From positions 558,001 through 622,000 of the forward strand of contig NZ_JPKR02000005.1 in assembly GCF_000757425.2 (NCBI RefSeq): a DNA stretch of 64,000 nt. The letters are read 5' to 3'. The stretch is from Tatumella morbirosei (GTDB taxonomy: Bacteria > Pseudomonadota > Gammaproteobacteria > Enterobacterales > Enterobacteriaceae). Made by a program: the position numbers and the translations under genes. Below, one piece after another: positions 8,574 to 18,086 of the stretch. Below the pieces are notes generated by a model, which was given only the letters and a program-made list of their open reading frames with translations, did no database searches and was not told where the DNA came from. Within the stretch, counting starts at the first letter, position 1, and each line of letters begins with the position of its first letter.

Positions 8574-11179
8574 TTATTTATCACAGCTGATGTTTCGGCG
8601 GATAATCTTCTGACGCATTTCCTGTTCCGACAGAGAATAGTTTACTGAGCAGCTCTCATTTTTATTTCCCCCCCATTTGATATTTAATTTTCCCCGTTCT
8701 TTAAGGCCACTAAGATAGACCTGCCCATTGTCGCTGATGATCCCTGAGGCCTGACCATCAACCTCTGTTACCATCGAACCAAACGGAATTGGGGTGTTAT
8801 CATTTTTTCGTAAATTAAATAAGGCCCTATAACCCCGGGAAGTTTTAAAGTCTGCCCTGACAATAGCGCCTTTGGTTGGCACTACATTACGTACGTTATC
8901 CTGAATATCGGTGTAATCATCCAGAGAGTTTAAATCAAGCGCGATACGATTATTGCGATAAGCCGTCGCATAAGGCTGATAGGTATAACCTCTGGTGTCG
9001 GTTTTTACCCCGGTCTGGTTTTGTACCTTAGTCCCACCTGAGCCGACAGCCTTAATTAATACATTTGTGGTACCCAGTGGCTGACCAAAGGTTATTCCAT
9101 TACTGTGAATAATTACCCCACCGGAAACGCCATAGTTCAGACTATGGTAAGTATTGCTATAGTTATAACCCAGGTTAGAAATACCGTAAGTACCACGGTA
9201 AGCGGTATTCAGTGATCCTGTATTGCCGTTTTGTCCGCTACGCCCTTGGGTAATGCTATAACTCAGATTACGGTCATCCAGAGCCGTGCCACTCAACCCT
9301 GAATTCCATACCGTCCCACCACTGGTGCTTTGGTTAGCACTGAAAGTGGCAAACATACTGTCTGTCGGTCGGGATTTATAGGAATTTCCCCCGTTAAACA
9401 TCGACAGAGGAACCGAAAGGTTAAATGACAGCATACGCTCACCGGTCCCTCTGTCGCGCATTTGATTATAAGACCACGCGAATGTATAAGACATTCCTTT
9501 CCAGCCAGAAGTATACCCCGCCTGATAATAACGATCTTTTGCTCCGGTATTCCAGTAAGTTTGTTCAGACCCTGTCAGATAGACTGAACCGAAGTCACCT
9601 AACCGCTGATTGATATTTAATCTGACATTCCCTTTTCGGGTATTTTTAAATTATAATAACCTATTGGCGTGTTATTTATCCCTCCCTGTTCATCTGGTAA
9701 GGAATCATAGTCATAACCGGACATCCGCTTATAGGTTGAATCACTTAATGTATAAAATCCCCGGGTAGAATAACGATACCCAAGTAAACGAACGGTAGTA
9801 CCAAAGCTTTCGAGTGATTTTGCGTATAAAAATCGCAACGACTGCCCGCTCTTATGGCTTCCGTCGTTCAGGGTCGCATTTGACTGAGTAAAATCAAAGG
9901 ATGTGGCCCCCCATTCTCCGATGTTGATACCCAATCCAAGTGCGTAAGACTGATAATCATTACTTATCTGGCTTCCGCCATAAAAAGTAAAACCACGGGA
10001 AAGGCCATATAACAATGTCCCCTGCCCATAAAAGGGATTTCCCTGGTCATTAATACCGCTACGAAAACGCCCGACTACGAAATCATATTTCGCACGACCT
10101 TCGCGCTGTAATACCGGCACGGTTGAGTAGGGTTGCACATAACGTTGAACAGAACCATCTTTCTCTTCGACCATGATTTCCAGATCACCATTGGTCATCT
10201 GAGGATTGATATCTTTTAACTCAAACGGCCCCGGAGGTACATAGGTCTGATAAACAGTATAACCATTTTGTCTGACAACCACTTTAGCATTGGTTTTTGC
10301 AACACCACGTACCGTGGGTGCATACCCTTGCAGTGAATCCGGATACATATTGTCTGAAGAATACAACCGAACCCCCCGGAAGGAGTTACTGTCGAACACA
10401 TCATTCCCGGAATCACTGTCGCCCGCGACCAGTTGCCCTTTTAACGGGATAATATCCCGCTCCAGATAACTGTTAATGTTGTTCCATTGAGACTTACTGT
10501 CATAAGACGATGTGGAACGACTCCATGAACCATTATTTCTGAAACGCCAGGCACCAAGGTTAGCGCCACTCATCAGACTCAGGAAATATGAGTCACCATA
10601 GGTGCTTCGATCACCATTAAAATTATAGTTAAATAATAGTCCATTGATTCCTTCATCCCACTGTTCCGGGGGTATATAACCTTTTTCTGTCCCTTTAAGA
10701 AACGCCTGCGGGATGTTTACGTTTAGCCTAAGTTTTTTAACGTCAAATTCGGTTGACGATGAAGGGACGACATTCGTAATGAACAGGCATTGTTTACCTG
10801 ACATTCCCTTTTTCAATGACTCTTCGTCCACCATCGCACCAAACCGGCTCAGCCATGACTCATCCAGACAAGGTAATAATCCTTTATTTTTCTTGCTGTT
10901 TTCTGCAGATGATGCATCCGGATAAACAAAATTAATATCCCGGGTCATCACAAAGTCTTCATTGAGAAAAATATCAACCTTATAGACTCCCGGGGGAACA
11001 GAAGAGCCCGAATCAATAAAACGGGTAAGATCAGCAACCGCACCGGGTTCTTCACTCAAAAACCGTGTATTAAAATAAGATTCAGCATCACTGAACACAG
11101 GAGCAGCCAGTAACATGGCCGTAATGATATTAACTCCGGTCTTTATTTTCCGAAGTTTACTACTTTTAAGTATTTTCAT
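8574..11179 (-). pseudogene. Outer-membrane fimbrial usher (FimD family), one-base frameshift
   Basis: The usher forms the outer-membrane pore and assembly platform for the pilus. The N-terminal part (11179 to about 9640) has a signal peptide, the chaperone-binding N-domain (SYFNTRFLSEEPGAVADLTRF) and the first half of the beta-barrel. The second part continues in another frame from about 9633 to 8574, reading through GNVRLNINQRLGDFGSVYLTGSEQTYW and ending in the C-domain with LSGLKERGKLNIKWG and NISCDK. Adding one base in the run at 9630-9636 (three C then four T on the plus strand) restores an 868-residue usher. Total length is 3n+2, fitting a single lost base. Sequencing error is as likely as true inactivation. 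Confidence 0.85.
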
Positions 11180-11210
11180 TATCAATACTCTGGCTAGCAC
11201 TTAGCGGCGT

Positions 11211-11927
11211 TTATTTTCCCTGTGTTGCTGTGACCTGCGGAGTTACAGCACCAAAATCACTGATTGCGCTAAACTTCACTACGCCAGATACTCCGGAAGG
11301 AAGATTCACTGTCGTACTCTCCTTCGGAGAAGCCATAATTGCATCAATACTTTTCCCACCCACAGTAATGTTTACCATGTTAACAAAATAGGGTGTCGGA
11401 TTATTGATAATGAGTTTATTACCCTGAATGACATAAGTTATTTTACCCGGAGCCTGGGAAGAAGCCATCGTCAGTTTAGACGGGCGCACAAATATTTTAA
11501 TTCGGGTAAGAATCGCCAACTGTAACACATTTTTACTGTCTACATTCTCCTTATCCACCTCAGGAATTGCTTTGACATTTAGCCAGTATACAGATTCTCT
11601 GTCTTTCGGAAGCGTGTCGTTGGTACTAATAATCCGGAGGGTGTTTTCACTCTTTTTATCAATCACAAATAAGGGTGGAGTGATAATAAAATCAGAGGTT
11701 TTCTTTTGATTCTTATCTTCCGTCCAGGACTGGACCAGATAGCGACTTTTCAGATCACTATTGACAATAGCCAAAGATGTCTGTTTATCAGACTGATCAT
11801 AAATTACCCGTGTAGCACCTAAAGAAACACCTCCGCCAGCCATTGTAGTTGATGGTATTAATACCATAAGCAGATACAGACTTTTTAATACTCGTCTTAA
11901 GTTGACAGGGTTAATATTAATACTCAT
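11211..11927 (-). CDS. Periplasmic pilus chaperone (PapD/FimC family)
   Basis: A 238-residue protein with an N-terminal signal region, then two immunoglobulin-like domains. Family marks: GGVSLGATRVIYDQSDKQTSLAIVNSD at the start of domain 1, SRYLVQSW, the SVYWLNVKAIP strand containing the conserved hydrophobic pattern, and IKIFVRP entering the interdomain region with the invariant Arg-Pro. It delivers subunits to the usher by donor-strand complementation. It lies between the major pilin and the usher, the usual order. Confidence 0.93.
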   Translation of the reverse strand: MSININPVNLRRVLKSLYLLMVLIPSTTMAGGGVSLGATRVIYDQSDKQTSLAIVNSDLKSRYLVQSWTEDKNQKKTSDFIITPPLFVIDKKSENTLRIISTNDTLPKDRESVYWLNVKAIPEVDKENVDSKNVLQLAILTRIKIFVRPSKLTMASSQAPGKITYVIQGNKLIINNPTPYFVNMVNITVGGKSIDAIMASPKESTTVNLPSGVSGVVKFSAISDFGAVTPQVTATQGK

Positions 11928-12034
11928 TATTTATTTCCTCCGGGGAGCGTCAGTTAATGACGGAGAAACCGGTGAATACCGGAATCCATGTCATCTTTCT
12001 ATGTGATATAAAACGAAAGCTGAAAGTAAAATTA

Positions 12035-12056
12035 TCCGGGCATAAACCCGCCCGGA
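12035..12056 (-). terminator. Intra-operon hairpin between major pilin and chaperone genes
   Basis: TCCGGGC (12035-12041) pairs with GCCCGGA (12050-12056). On the minus-strand transcript it is followed by an AU-rich stretch. It sits about 75 bases after the pilin stop and 110 bases before the chaperone. It probably causes partial termination or 3' protection, so that much more pilin than chaperone or usher is made. Confidence 0.6.
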
Positions 12057-12129
12057 CAATGTGCTGACTAGCATTCTGATATCAGGTAGTTATTCCGTTT
12101 GCTCCCTGACACGAAGAAAGCTGTCAGAA

Positions 12130-12720
12130 TTAGTTGTACTGCATGGTAAAGACAGCATCAGCATTTGCCTGACCCGGAGTAGGCTCTGCTGAGGTGGCTT
12201 TGTAGCGCGCGGCAAAATTCAGGGTGTTAGTCCCGTCAATCAGGCTGTGTCCCTTGCTGAAGGTTGCGCCATCAGGAGTCATCACTGAAGAGTCTTCATC
12301 CAGAATTTCAATTCCGACACCCGTGGCGGTAGCCTCATTACTACCTGAATTTATTGCCAGTAATGTGTCATCTGAAGCCTCAGTCTGTCCGGAGAAAGCG
12401 ACTTTAGCCGTTGATGCTACTGTGCTATCACAATCATTCAGGACAATTTTAAACGGAATAGTTGCGCTGGTATCGCCGACGCTCTGGAAAGAAGCCGTAC
12501 GATATTGTCCAAGATTTACGGTCTGATTAGCAGATTCTGTACTCACCGCACAGGCTGCATTCACCAGGCTTCCATTAAAGTGAACCACACCGCCCTGAAC
12601 TGTCACTGTCGATCCACCATCGTCCGGAGGTGTTGGGTCATCTCCTTCTGCCTGGACACTGGCTGCAGCCAGCAGAGAAGCAGATGTCAGCATTGCTAAG
12701 ATAATTTTATTCAGTTTCAT
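12130..12720 (-). CDS. Major fimbrial subunit (FimA type)
   Basis: A 196-residue pilin. The signal peptide [24 protein letters not shown] is clear. The mature N-terminus has a Pro/Asp/Gly-rich insert ([12 protein letters not shown]) before the donor strand [13 protein letters not shown]. Cys residues in NAACAV and LNDCDS make the pilin disulfide; the C-terminus [17 protein letters not shown] has the penultimate Tyr typical of type 1 pilins. First gene of a minus-strand operon pilin-chaperone-usher-adhesin-minor pilin. Confidence 0.93.
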   Translation of the reverse strand: MKLNKIILAMLTSASLLAAASVQAEGDDPTPPDDGGSTVTVQGGVVHFNGSLVNAACAVSTESANQTVNLGQYRTASFQSVGDTSATIPFKIVLNDCDSTVASTAKVAFSGQTEASDDTLLAINSGSNEATATGVGIEILDEDSSVMTPDGATFSKGHSLIDGTNTLNFAARYKATSAEPTPGQANADAVFTMQYN

Positions 12721-13140
12721 TATATAAGTTCCTGGTGTTCATTAAATAAATTAACAATTAATATTCATGAGTAATCTTATGTCAGACGATTGCAACTAGA
12801 ATAAAGAGAACAATACAACTGACTGTTACCTGAGTTCTGACATCACAGCTCTATCCATTTAAGACACTAAACATTCATAAATGATGAATACTTAGGTGAT
12901 GAAACATTAACCCAGCAACTAACACAATGTTAAGTGGTTAGTTACTTTCATCCTCTGATGTCGTAGAAAATAATAAATTAGGAATATTTCATAATATAAT
13001 CAATTCTTATCACTTTTTATTATTTTAGATAAAACGCATCCAAAACAATATGTTAAAAAAATAATTGAGATGTAAAATGACATCAATTGATGAAACAGAG
13101 ATTCTAAGTTAGACTTAATCTCAGAATAAATCACCTTGCA
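12721..13140. promoter_or_regulatory. AT-rich divergent control region, fimbriae / ToxR-like regulator
   Basis: 420 very AT-rich bases separate the divergent pilin and regulator genes. Two dyads stand out: ATTCAT-aaatg-ATGAAT at 12873-12889 and the perfect palindrome CATCAATTGATG at 13081-13092, 49 bases before the regulator start. These are candidate operators for the neighbouring winged-helix protein or for H-NS-type silencing. No invertible element flanked by matching repeats was seen. Confidence 0.5.
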
Positions 13141-14082
13141 ATGGCATCACACATGAAAGAACATGCTAATTATTATTGCATTGCCAATAAAATCATTTAT
13201 GACACAGGACTTCAGACACTCAATGACCTCAGTATGACGACCACTACAAGATTACTAACCTCAGCTGCTGCATGTTTTACCTGTTTACTTGAAGAGAAAG
13301 GAAGAGTTGTCAGTCGGAAAGCATTAATGCATGTAGGCTGGGAAAGAAACGGGTTTATCGTTACTACAAACACTTTTAACCAAAATATCTTATTAATAAG
13401 AAAGGCTATTGCAAAAATCACTGAAGAACCTGTTCTGAAAACCATCTTCAGACAAGGAATTACTATCCCTGATGAAGTGAGTGTAATTTCTTTCCAAACT
13501 AAAGAATCCCTGAATAGTTACATCAATAATTATTTTAAGACTGTCACCGGAGTCATTACTCCTCTCACAGAAAAAAGTGATAGCAATATTGTGAGTTTAG
13601 AATCCGACGTTCCCGAAGTGACAGCAGCAAAAGAAATATCAGAGACACTGGCACTCAACTGTGAGGATGATACTCAAGCGATACTGACTACGGATAATCA
13701 GTCATCCTTCAAAAATAAATTATCCGGGAATTTATTGACTAATATCATTGTTATCTTGGTCATATTAATAGCAGCTCTTTTATTCCCAACCTTTGAAATA
13801 TTCAATGACTATAAGAATAGTAATGCGAAAAATTACCTTCCTCTTGTTCACTATAAAAAAACAACCAGTTTCGATGGTCTCGCAGTCTATCTTGAAGATG
13901 ATAAATGCCCGACAGACTATGCGTTACCATTCCTTGAAAAATATAGTGATGATTTTAAGAATACTCAGGCTAAAAATCTCTATGTGAATTGTGAAAAGAA
14001 TATCAACCGGATATCAGTATTCCTCTGCAATAAGGATGTTAATGATCCTACAGCTGAGTGCTCATTTTTTTACTATTTATAG
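13141..14082 (+). CDS. ToxR/MarT-like membrane-bound winged-helix transcription regulator
   Basis: A 313-residue protein. Residues ~15-115 form an OmpR-type winged helix (RLLTSAAACFTCLLEEKGRVVSRKALMHVGWE... then NTFNQNILLIRKAI and ILKTIFRQGITIP-like wing). After an acidic linker, one transmembrane helix (NIIVILVILIAALLFPTF, about residue 201) leads to a ~95-residue periplasmic domain with four Cys. This is the ToxR/CadC plan. It is divergent from the fimbrial operon and is followed by a FidL-like gene, like the marT-fidL pair of Salmonella. It probably controls the fimbriae. A second in-frame ATG at 13153 is possible; neither has a strong ribosome site. Confidence 0.85.
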   Translation: MASHMKEHANYYCIANKIIYDTGLQTLNDLSMTTTTRLLTSAAACFTCLLEEKGRVVSRKALMHVGWERNGFIVTTNTFNQNILLIRKAIAKITEEPVLKTIFRQGITIPDEVSVISFQTKESLNSYINNYFKTVTGVITPLTEKSDSNIVSLESDVPEVTAAKEISETLALNCEDDTQAILTTDNQSSFKNKLSGNLLTNIIVILVILIAALLFPTFEIFNDYKNSNAKNYLPLVHYKKTTSFDGLAVYLEDDKCPTDYALPFLEKYSDDFKNTQAKNLYVNCEKNINRISVFLCNKDVNDPTAECSFFYYL

Positions 14083-14090
14083 GATGCCGC

Positions 14091-14564
14091 ATGAATACTA
14101 AAATGATGTCAATAGGGATAGCGATACTTCTGCTCACTCTGTCCGGTATGTTTTATATCATCAATAAAAACAGGTCAGATGACAGTGCTATCGACTGCTC
14201 AGGCCAAATCACCGTCACCAATAACAATAGTAAGCTGACGATGAATGTCCTTTTCTTTATTGATGACAATGTGAGCACAATTTATCTGAAGGGAGTCCTG
14301 AATCGCAACGGTAAATCCTTTATCCTGAACCGGAGTATCTATGCCAATGTCACCAGTAATAACAACCACTACCGGTTTATCACACAAAAAATATCTAACG
14401 CACAGGAGTCACCTTCCAGCGCGCAGGAATTTTCCGATATGTTGCCAAAATACCTGCAATCGGTGAACGCACCACAGGACTTTTTTATCTATAAAATCAA
14501 TGCGTCCAGATATGTATTCACCAACGGTTATATTCCGTCACTATATTGTAAAAAAATCAACTGA
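14091..14564 (+). CDS. FidL-like inner-membrane protein
   Basis: A 157-residue protein: one N-terminal transmembrane segment (residues ~5-22, IGIAILLLTLSGMFYII), then a periplasmic domain with two Cys (DCSGQ, LYCKK) and repeated short beta-type segments. Size, topology and position directly behind a ToxR/MarT-like regulator, with a gap of only 8 bases, match FidL-type proteins, which are thought to act with the membrane regulator. Function is inferred from context; the sequence is AT-rich like its neighbour. The start at 14091 is chosen because it begins just after the upstream stop. Confidence 0.7.
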   Translation: MNTKMMSIGIAILLLTLSGMFYIINKNRSDDSAIDCSGQITVTNNNSKLTMNVLFFIDDNVSTIYLKGVLNRNGKSFILNRSIYANVTSNNNHYRFITQKISNAQESPSSAQEFSDMLPKYLQSVNAPQDFFIYKINASRYVFTNGYIPSLYCKKIN

Positions 14565-14750
14565 TGCCCGGGCTACACCAGTCACGATGAATACAATAAA
14601 GTAAGAAAACCAACGCATATTTATAGAGTTACAGTCTCAAAAGCCCGCAATTCTCCCACTGATGAGTGTTTACTCACTATGTGTATTGCAGGGTTAACAT
14701 TAAATCCTGAAGCAAAGGCAGGATGGTTAAAGGGGTACTAAATTTCAGGC

Positions 14751-14775
14751 AAAAAAACCCCTCATTACTGAGGGG
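14751..14775 (-). terminator. cpxP/CpxQ intrinsic terminator
   Basis: Stem CCCCTCA (14758-14764) with TGAGGGG (14769-14775), four-base loop, then seven U on the minus-strand transcript (A at 14751-14757). It forms the 3' end of CpxQ. Confidence 0.9.
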
Positions 14776-14808
14776 GAAGACAGGGATGGTGTCTATGGCA
14801 AGGAAAAA
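14751..14808 (-). ncRNA. cpxQ: CpxQ small RNA (cpxP 3' region)
   Basis: Read on the minus strand, the 58 bases downstream of cpxP begin with the U-rich seed TTTTTCCTTGCCATAGACA and continue through CATCCCTGTCTTCCCCC into the terminator. From memory this is nearly the E. coli CpxQ sequence and length. CpxQ is cut from the cpxP mRNA by RNase E, binds Hfq and represses inner-membrane and periplasmic protein mRNAs during envelope stress. Its 5' end is placed by analogy. Confidence 0.85.
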
Positions 14809-14857
14809 GGGATACTACATACTGTTGGTACTGCCTTACGGTAATCAGCCTCGCTGC

Positions 14858-15322
14858 TTACGGTAACCTGCTGACGCTACGTATATTTTCCATACGTAAC
14901 TCAAAATTCTTCTGTAAAACAGCCTTTTGGTCAGCTGTTAACAGGTTGTACATCTGATGACGAACTTTCGACATTTCAACTTGTTCACTGGCATGAATCT
15001 CAGCCATTTTTTCAACCTGGGCCCGAACCGCTGATTCGTTAAAATCTTTCGCTGTTTCAAGGTCATGCATTTTTTCGATATCCGAAAAAGTCATCCCGGA
15101 CCTTACGTGACGCGCCTGATACATTAAATCCCGCATTTGCTGGCGCTGCTGTTCAGATAATTCGATACCATCAAACATATGATTTTGTGAATTCTGCGCC
15201 ATACTATCTGCTGCCACCGGGATTTTCTGTTCCATCTTATCTTCCATCATCCCGTCACATTTTGCAGAAACCTGACCTGCAAAGACCAGCGACGAAAGTG
15301 CGATGACGATAATATGGCGCAT
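14858..15322 (-). CDS. cpxP: Periplasmic Cpx-system inhibitor CpxP
   Basis: A 154-residue protein, slightly shorter than E. coli CpxP (166). It has a signal peptide (MRHIIVIALSSLVFAGQVSA) and the two LTxxQ-family repeats, seen as ELSEQQRQQMRDLM and NLLTADQKAVLQKN. CpxP binds the CpxA sensor domain to keep it off and helps deliver misfolded proteins to DegP. It is divergent from cpxRA and expressed from a CpxR-dependent promoter (box at 15405-15419). Confidence 0.94.
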   Translation of the reverse strand: MRHIIVIALSSLVFAGQVSAKCDGMMEDKMEQKIPVAADSMAQNSQNHMFDGIELSEQQRQQMRDLMYQARHVRSGMTFSDIEKMHDLETAKDFNESAVRAQVEKMAEIHASEQVEMSKVRHQMYNLLTADQKAVLQKNFELRMENIRSVSRLP

Positions 15323-15404
15323 CCTTGACTCCGGGATTGTTAAACGTTTCTCGACTCAACGGAAACCAGTGTAATCCAGTGGCTGCAAACATCCGTCAGG
15401 GGGT

Positions 15405-15419
15405 GTAAAACTACGTAAA
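15405..15419. promoter_or_regulatory. CpxR box
   Basis: GTAAA-actac-GTAAA matches the CpxR consensus GTAAA(N5)GTAAA exactly. It lies in the 150-base gap between cpxP and cpxR, 83 bases from the cpxP start, and should drive stress induction of cpxP and autoregulation of cpxRA. Confidence 0.9.
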
Positions 15420-15472
15420 GTGACAACCGGATAACCATGGAACACGGTATTTTTCCTGCGGAGGAAAACATA

Positions 15473-16168
15473 ATGAATAAAATATTGCTGGTTGATGACG
15501 ATCGTGAACTGACTTCTTTATTGAAAGAATTACTTGAGATGGAAGGGTTTGAGATCGTTGTAGCAGACGACGGCGAACAGGCACTTAGTTTACTGGACAG
15601 TTCAATAGATCTGCTGTTGCTGGATGTCATGATGCCAAAGAAAAATGGTATCGACACCCTGAAAGAGTTGCGCCAGCAACACCAGACTCCGGTCATTATG
15701 CTTACGGCCCGTGGCAGCGAGTTAGACCGTGTTCTCGGTCTGGAATTGGGTGCTGACGACTACCTGCCGAAACCCTTTAATGATCGTGAACTGGTCGCCA
15801 GAATTCGCGCAATTCTGCGTCGTTCAAACTGGAGTGAACAGCAACATACTGACACGGCCTCATCCTCATTACAGGTCGACCATCTGAAACTGAATCCGGG
15901 CCGACAGGAAGCCAGCTTCGATAATGAAGTGCTGGAACTGACAGGCACAGAATTTACTTTGCTCTACCTGCTAGCCCAGCATCTGGGACAGGTCGTTTCC
16001 AGAGAGCATCTGAGCCAGGAAGTCCTCGGGAAACGTCTCACCCCGTTTGATCGGGCCATTGATATGCATATTTCAAATCTGCGCCGTAAACTTCCTGAAC
16101 GTCGCGATGGACACCCGTGGTTTAAGACCTTACGTGGCAGAGGCTATCTGATGGTTTCGGCTTCATGA
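15473..16168 (+). CDS. cpxR: Response regulator CpxR
   Basis: A 231-residue OmpR/PhoB-type regulator. The receiver domain shows the acidic pair in LLVDDD, the phosphoacceptor Asp in LLLDVMMPKKNG near residue 51, and the switch Lys in YLPKPFNDREL. The C-terminal winged helix includes TGTEFTLLYLLAQH and RTLRGRGYLM-like GRGYLM. It controls envelope-stress genes with CpxA. The start at 15473 follows GCGGAGGA; an upstream in-frame ATG at 15437 is rejected. Confidence 0.97.
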   Translation: MNKILLVDDDRELTSLLKELLEMEGFEIVVADDGEQALSLLDSSIDLLLLDVMMPKKNGIDTLKELRQQHQTPVIMLTARGSELDRVLGLELGADDYLPKPFNDRELVARIRAILRRSNWSEQQHTDTASSSLQVDHLKLNPGRQEASFDNEVLELTGTEFTLLYLLAQHLGQVVSREHLSQEVLGKRLTPFDRAIDMHISNLRRKLPERRDGHPWFKTLRGRGYLMVSAS

Positions 16169-17537
16169 TAAGCAGTTTAACCACCCGTATCTTTGCTATT
16201 TTCTGGCTGACACTGGCTCTGGTATTGATGCTGGTATTAATGGTACCAAAGCTTGATTCACGGCAAATGACATCATTACTGGAAAGTGAACAACGCCAGG
16301 GGATAATGATTGAACAGCACGTGGAAGCCGAACTGGCCCAGGACCCGCCAAACGATCTTATGTGGTGGCGGCGGTTGTACCGGGCCATCGATAAATGGGC
16401 CCCGCCAGGGCAGCATTTGCTGCTGGTCACCTCAGAAGGTCGGGTGATTGGCGCCCGCCATAATGAAATGCAGATTATTCGTAATTTCATCGGACAATCT
16501 GATAATTCCGATCATCCGCAAAAGAAAACCTATGGCCGTATAGAAATGATCGGCCCGTTCTCTGTCGCGGATGGTGAAGATAACTACCAACTGTACATGA
16601 TCCGTCCTGCGACCAGTTCGCAGCTGGATTTTATTAATCTGTTATTTGACCGGCCGCTACTGTTGTTGATTGTCACCATGTTGATAAGCTCCCCCTTACT
16701 GTTATGGCTGGCATGGAGCCTGGCAAAACCGGCCCGTAAATTAAAACAAGCGGCTGATGAGGTTGCCAGTGGTAATTTACGACAGCATCCTGATCTTGAG
16801 TCCGGTCCACAGGAATTTCTGGCCGCCGGGGCCAGCTTTAATCAGATGGTCAGTGCGTTGGAACGAATGATGACAGCACAACAACGTCTTCTGTCAGATA
16901 TCAGTCATGAATTGCGTACCCCTCTGACACGCCTGCAACTGGCTACCGCCTTACTACGGCGACGTGGGGGGAGAGTAAAGAGCTGAGCAGAATAGAGACA
17001 GAAGCGCAGAGGCTAGACGGGATGATCAATGATTTACTGGTATTGTCCCGCACCCAGCACAATAATGCGCTGGTGAGTGAAGCGATGAAAGCTAATCACC
17101 TGTGGAATGGCGTTCTGGAAGATGCAAAATTTGAAGCTGAGCAGATGGGGAAAAAGATGGAAGTCCCCTATCCGCCAGGACCGTGGCCATTATATGGTAA
17201 CCCACACGCTCTGGAGAGTGCGCTGGAAAACATTATTCGTAATGCTTTACGCTATTCTCACTCGAATATCAGCGTCAGCTTTTCAGTTGACAGAGAAGGC
17301 ATTACTATCCATGTGGATGATGATGGCCCCGGAGTCAGCCCGGAAGACAGGGAACAGATTTTCCGGCCATTTTATCGTACCGATGAAGCGCGTGATCGTG
17401 AGTCCGGCGGTACGGGTCTTGGGCTGGCGATAGTGGATACGGCGCTACAGCAACATCACGGTTGGGTTAAAGCTGATGACAGTCCGCTGGGAGGATTACG
17501 TCTGACTATCTGGCTTCCGTTATACTCTACAAGGTAA
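16165..17537 (+). pseudogene. cpxA: Sensor kinase CpxA, one-base frameshift
   Basis: The start ATG overlaps the cpxR stop (ATGA). The first part holds TM1, the periplasmic sensor (with the LWWRR-like MWWRRLYRAIDKWAPPGQ), TM2, HAMP and the H-box SDISHELRTPLTRLQL. The frame ends early at 16986. The rest, from SKELSRIETEAQRLDGMINDLL through the N-box NIIRNALRYS and G-boxes GPGVSPED and GGTGLGLAI, is in another frame. One extra G in the six-G run at 16966-16971 would restore 457 residues, exactly the E. coli length. Loss of a kinase needed to sense envelope stress is possible but a base-calling error is likelier. Confidence 0.9.
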
Positions 17538-17576
17538 TAATTTGATATTCTGCGGCTCTCGTCAGCGGGAGCCAAT

Positions 17577-18047
17577 ATGATCAATATCGTTTTATTTGAA
17601 CCTGAAATTCCACCTAACACCGGTAATATCATCCGACTGTGTGCTAATACCGGTTTTTCCTTACATATTATCGAACCACTGGGATTTGCCTGGGATGATA
17701 AGCGGCTACGTCGTGCCGGGCTGGACTATCACGAATTTACGTCTGTCCGCCGGCATGCCAGTTACCAGGCATTTATCGACAGTGAGCAGCCTGCTCGCTT
17801 GTTCGCGCTCACCACTAAAGGGACTCCGGCGCACAGTGCGGTAGCATGGCAGGCAGGTGATTATCTGATGTTTGGACCGGAGAGTCGCGGCATACCCACA
17901 GACATTCTGGATAGTTTACCGCCCATGCAAAAAATACGCATCCCGATGGTACCGGAAAGCCGAAGTATGAATCTGTCTAATTCGGTTGCCGTGGTGATTT
18001 ATGAAGCCTGGCGCCAACTTGGCTACGAAGGGGCTCTGGTCCGATAA
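17577..18047 (+). CDS. trmL: tRNA (cytidine/uridine-2'-O-)-methyltransferase TrmL
   Basis: A 156-residue SPOUT methyltransferase. It has the start [26 protein letters not shown], the catalytic-site FGPESRGIP segment and the knotted C-terminal motif [28 protein letters not shown]. It methylates the wobble ribose of tRNA-Leu isoacceptors. It is adjacent to cysE and convergent with it. Confidence 0.96.
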   Translation: MINIVLFEPEIPPNTGNIIRLCANTGFSLHIIEPLGFAWDDKRLRRAGLDYHEFTSVRRHASYQAFIDSEQPARLFALTTKGTPAHSAVAWQAGDYLMFGPESRGIPTDILDSLPPMQKIRIPMVPESRSMNLSNSVAVVIYEAWRQLGYEGALVR

Positions 18048-18062
18048 ACCGTGAGATGGTCG

Positions 18063-18079
18063 GGGGGAAGACTTCCCCC
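18063..18079. terminator. Convergent hairpin between trmL and cysE
   Basis: GGGGGA-agact-TCCCCC forms a strong stem between the two convergent stops, followed on the plus strand by CGGAACTTTT. Probably serves trmL and perhaps cysE. Confidence 0.55.
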
Positions 18080-18086
18080 GGAACTT

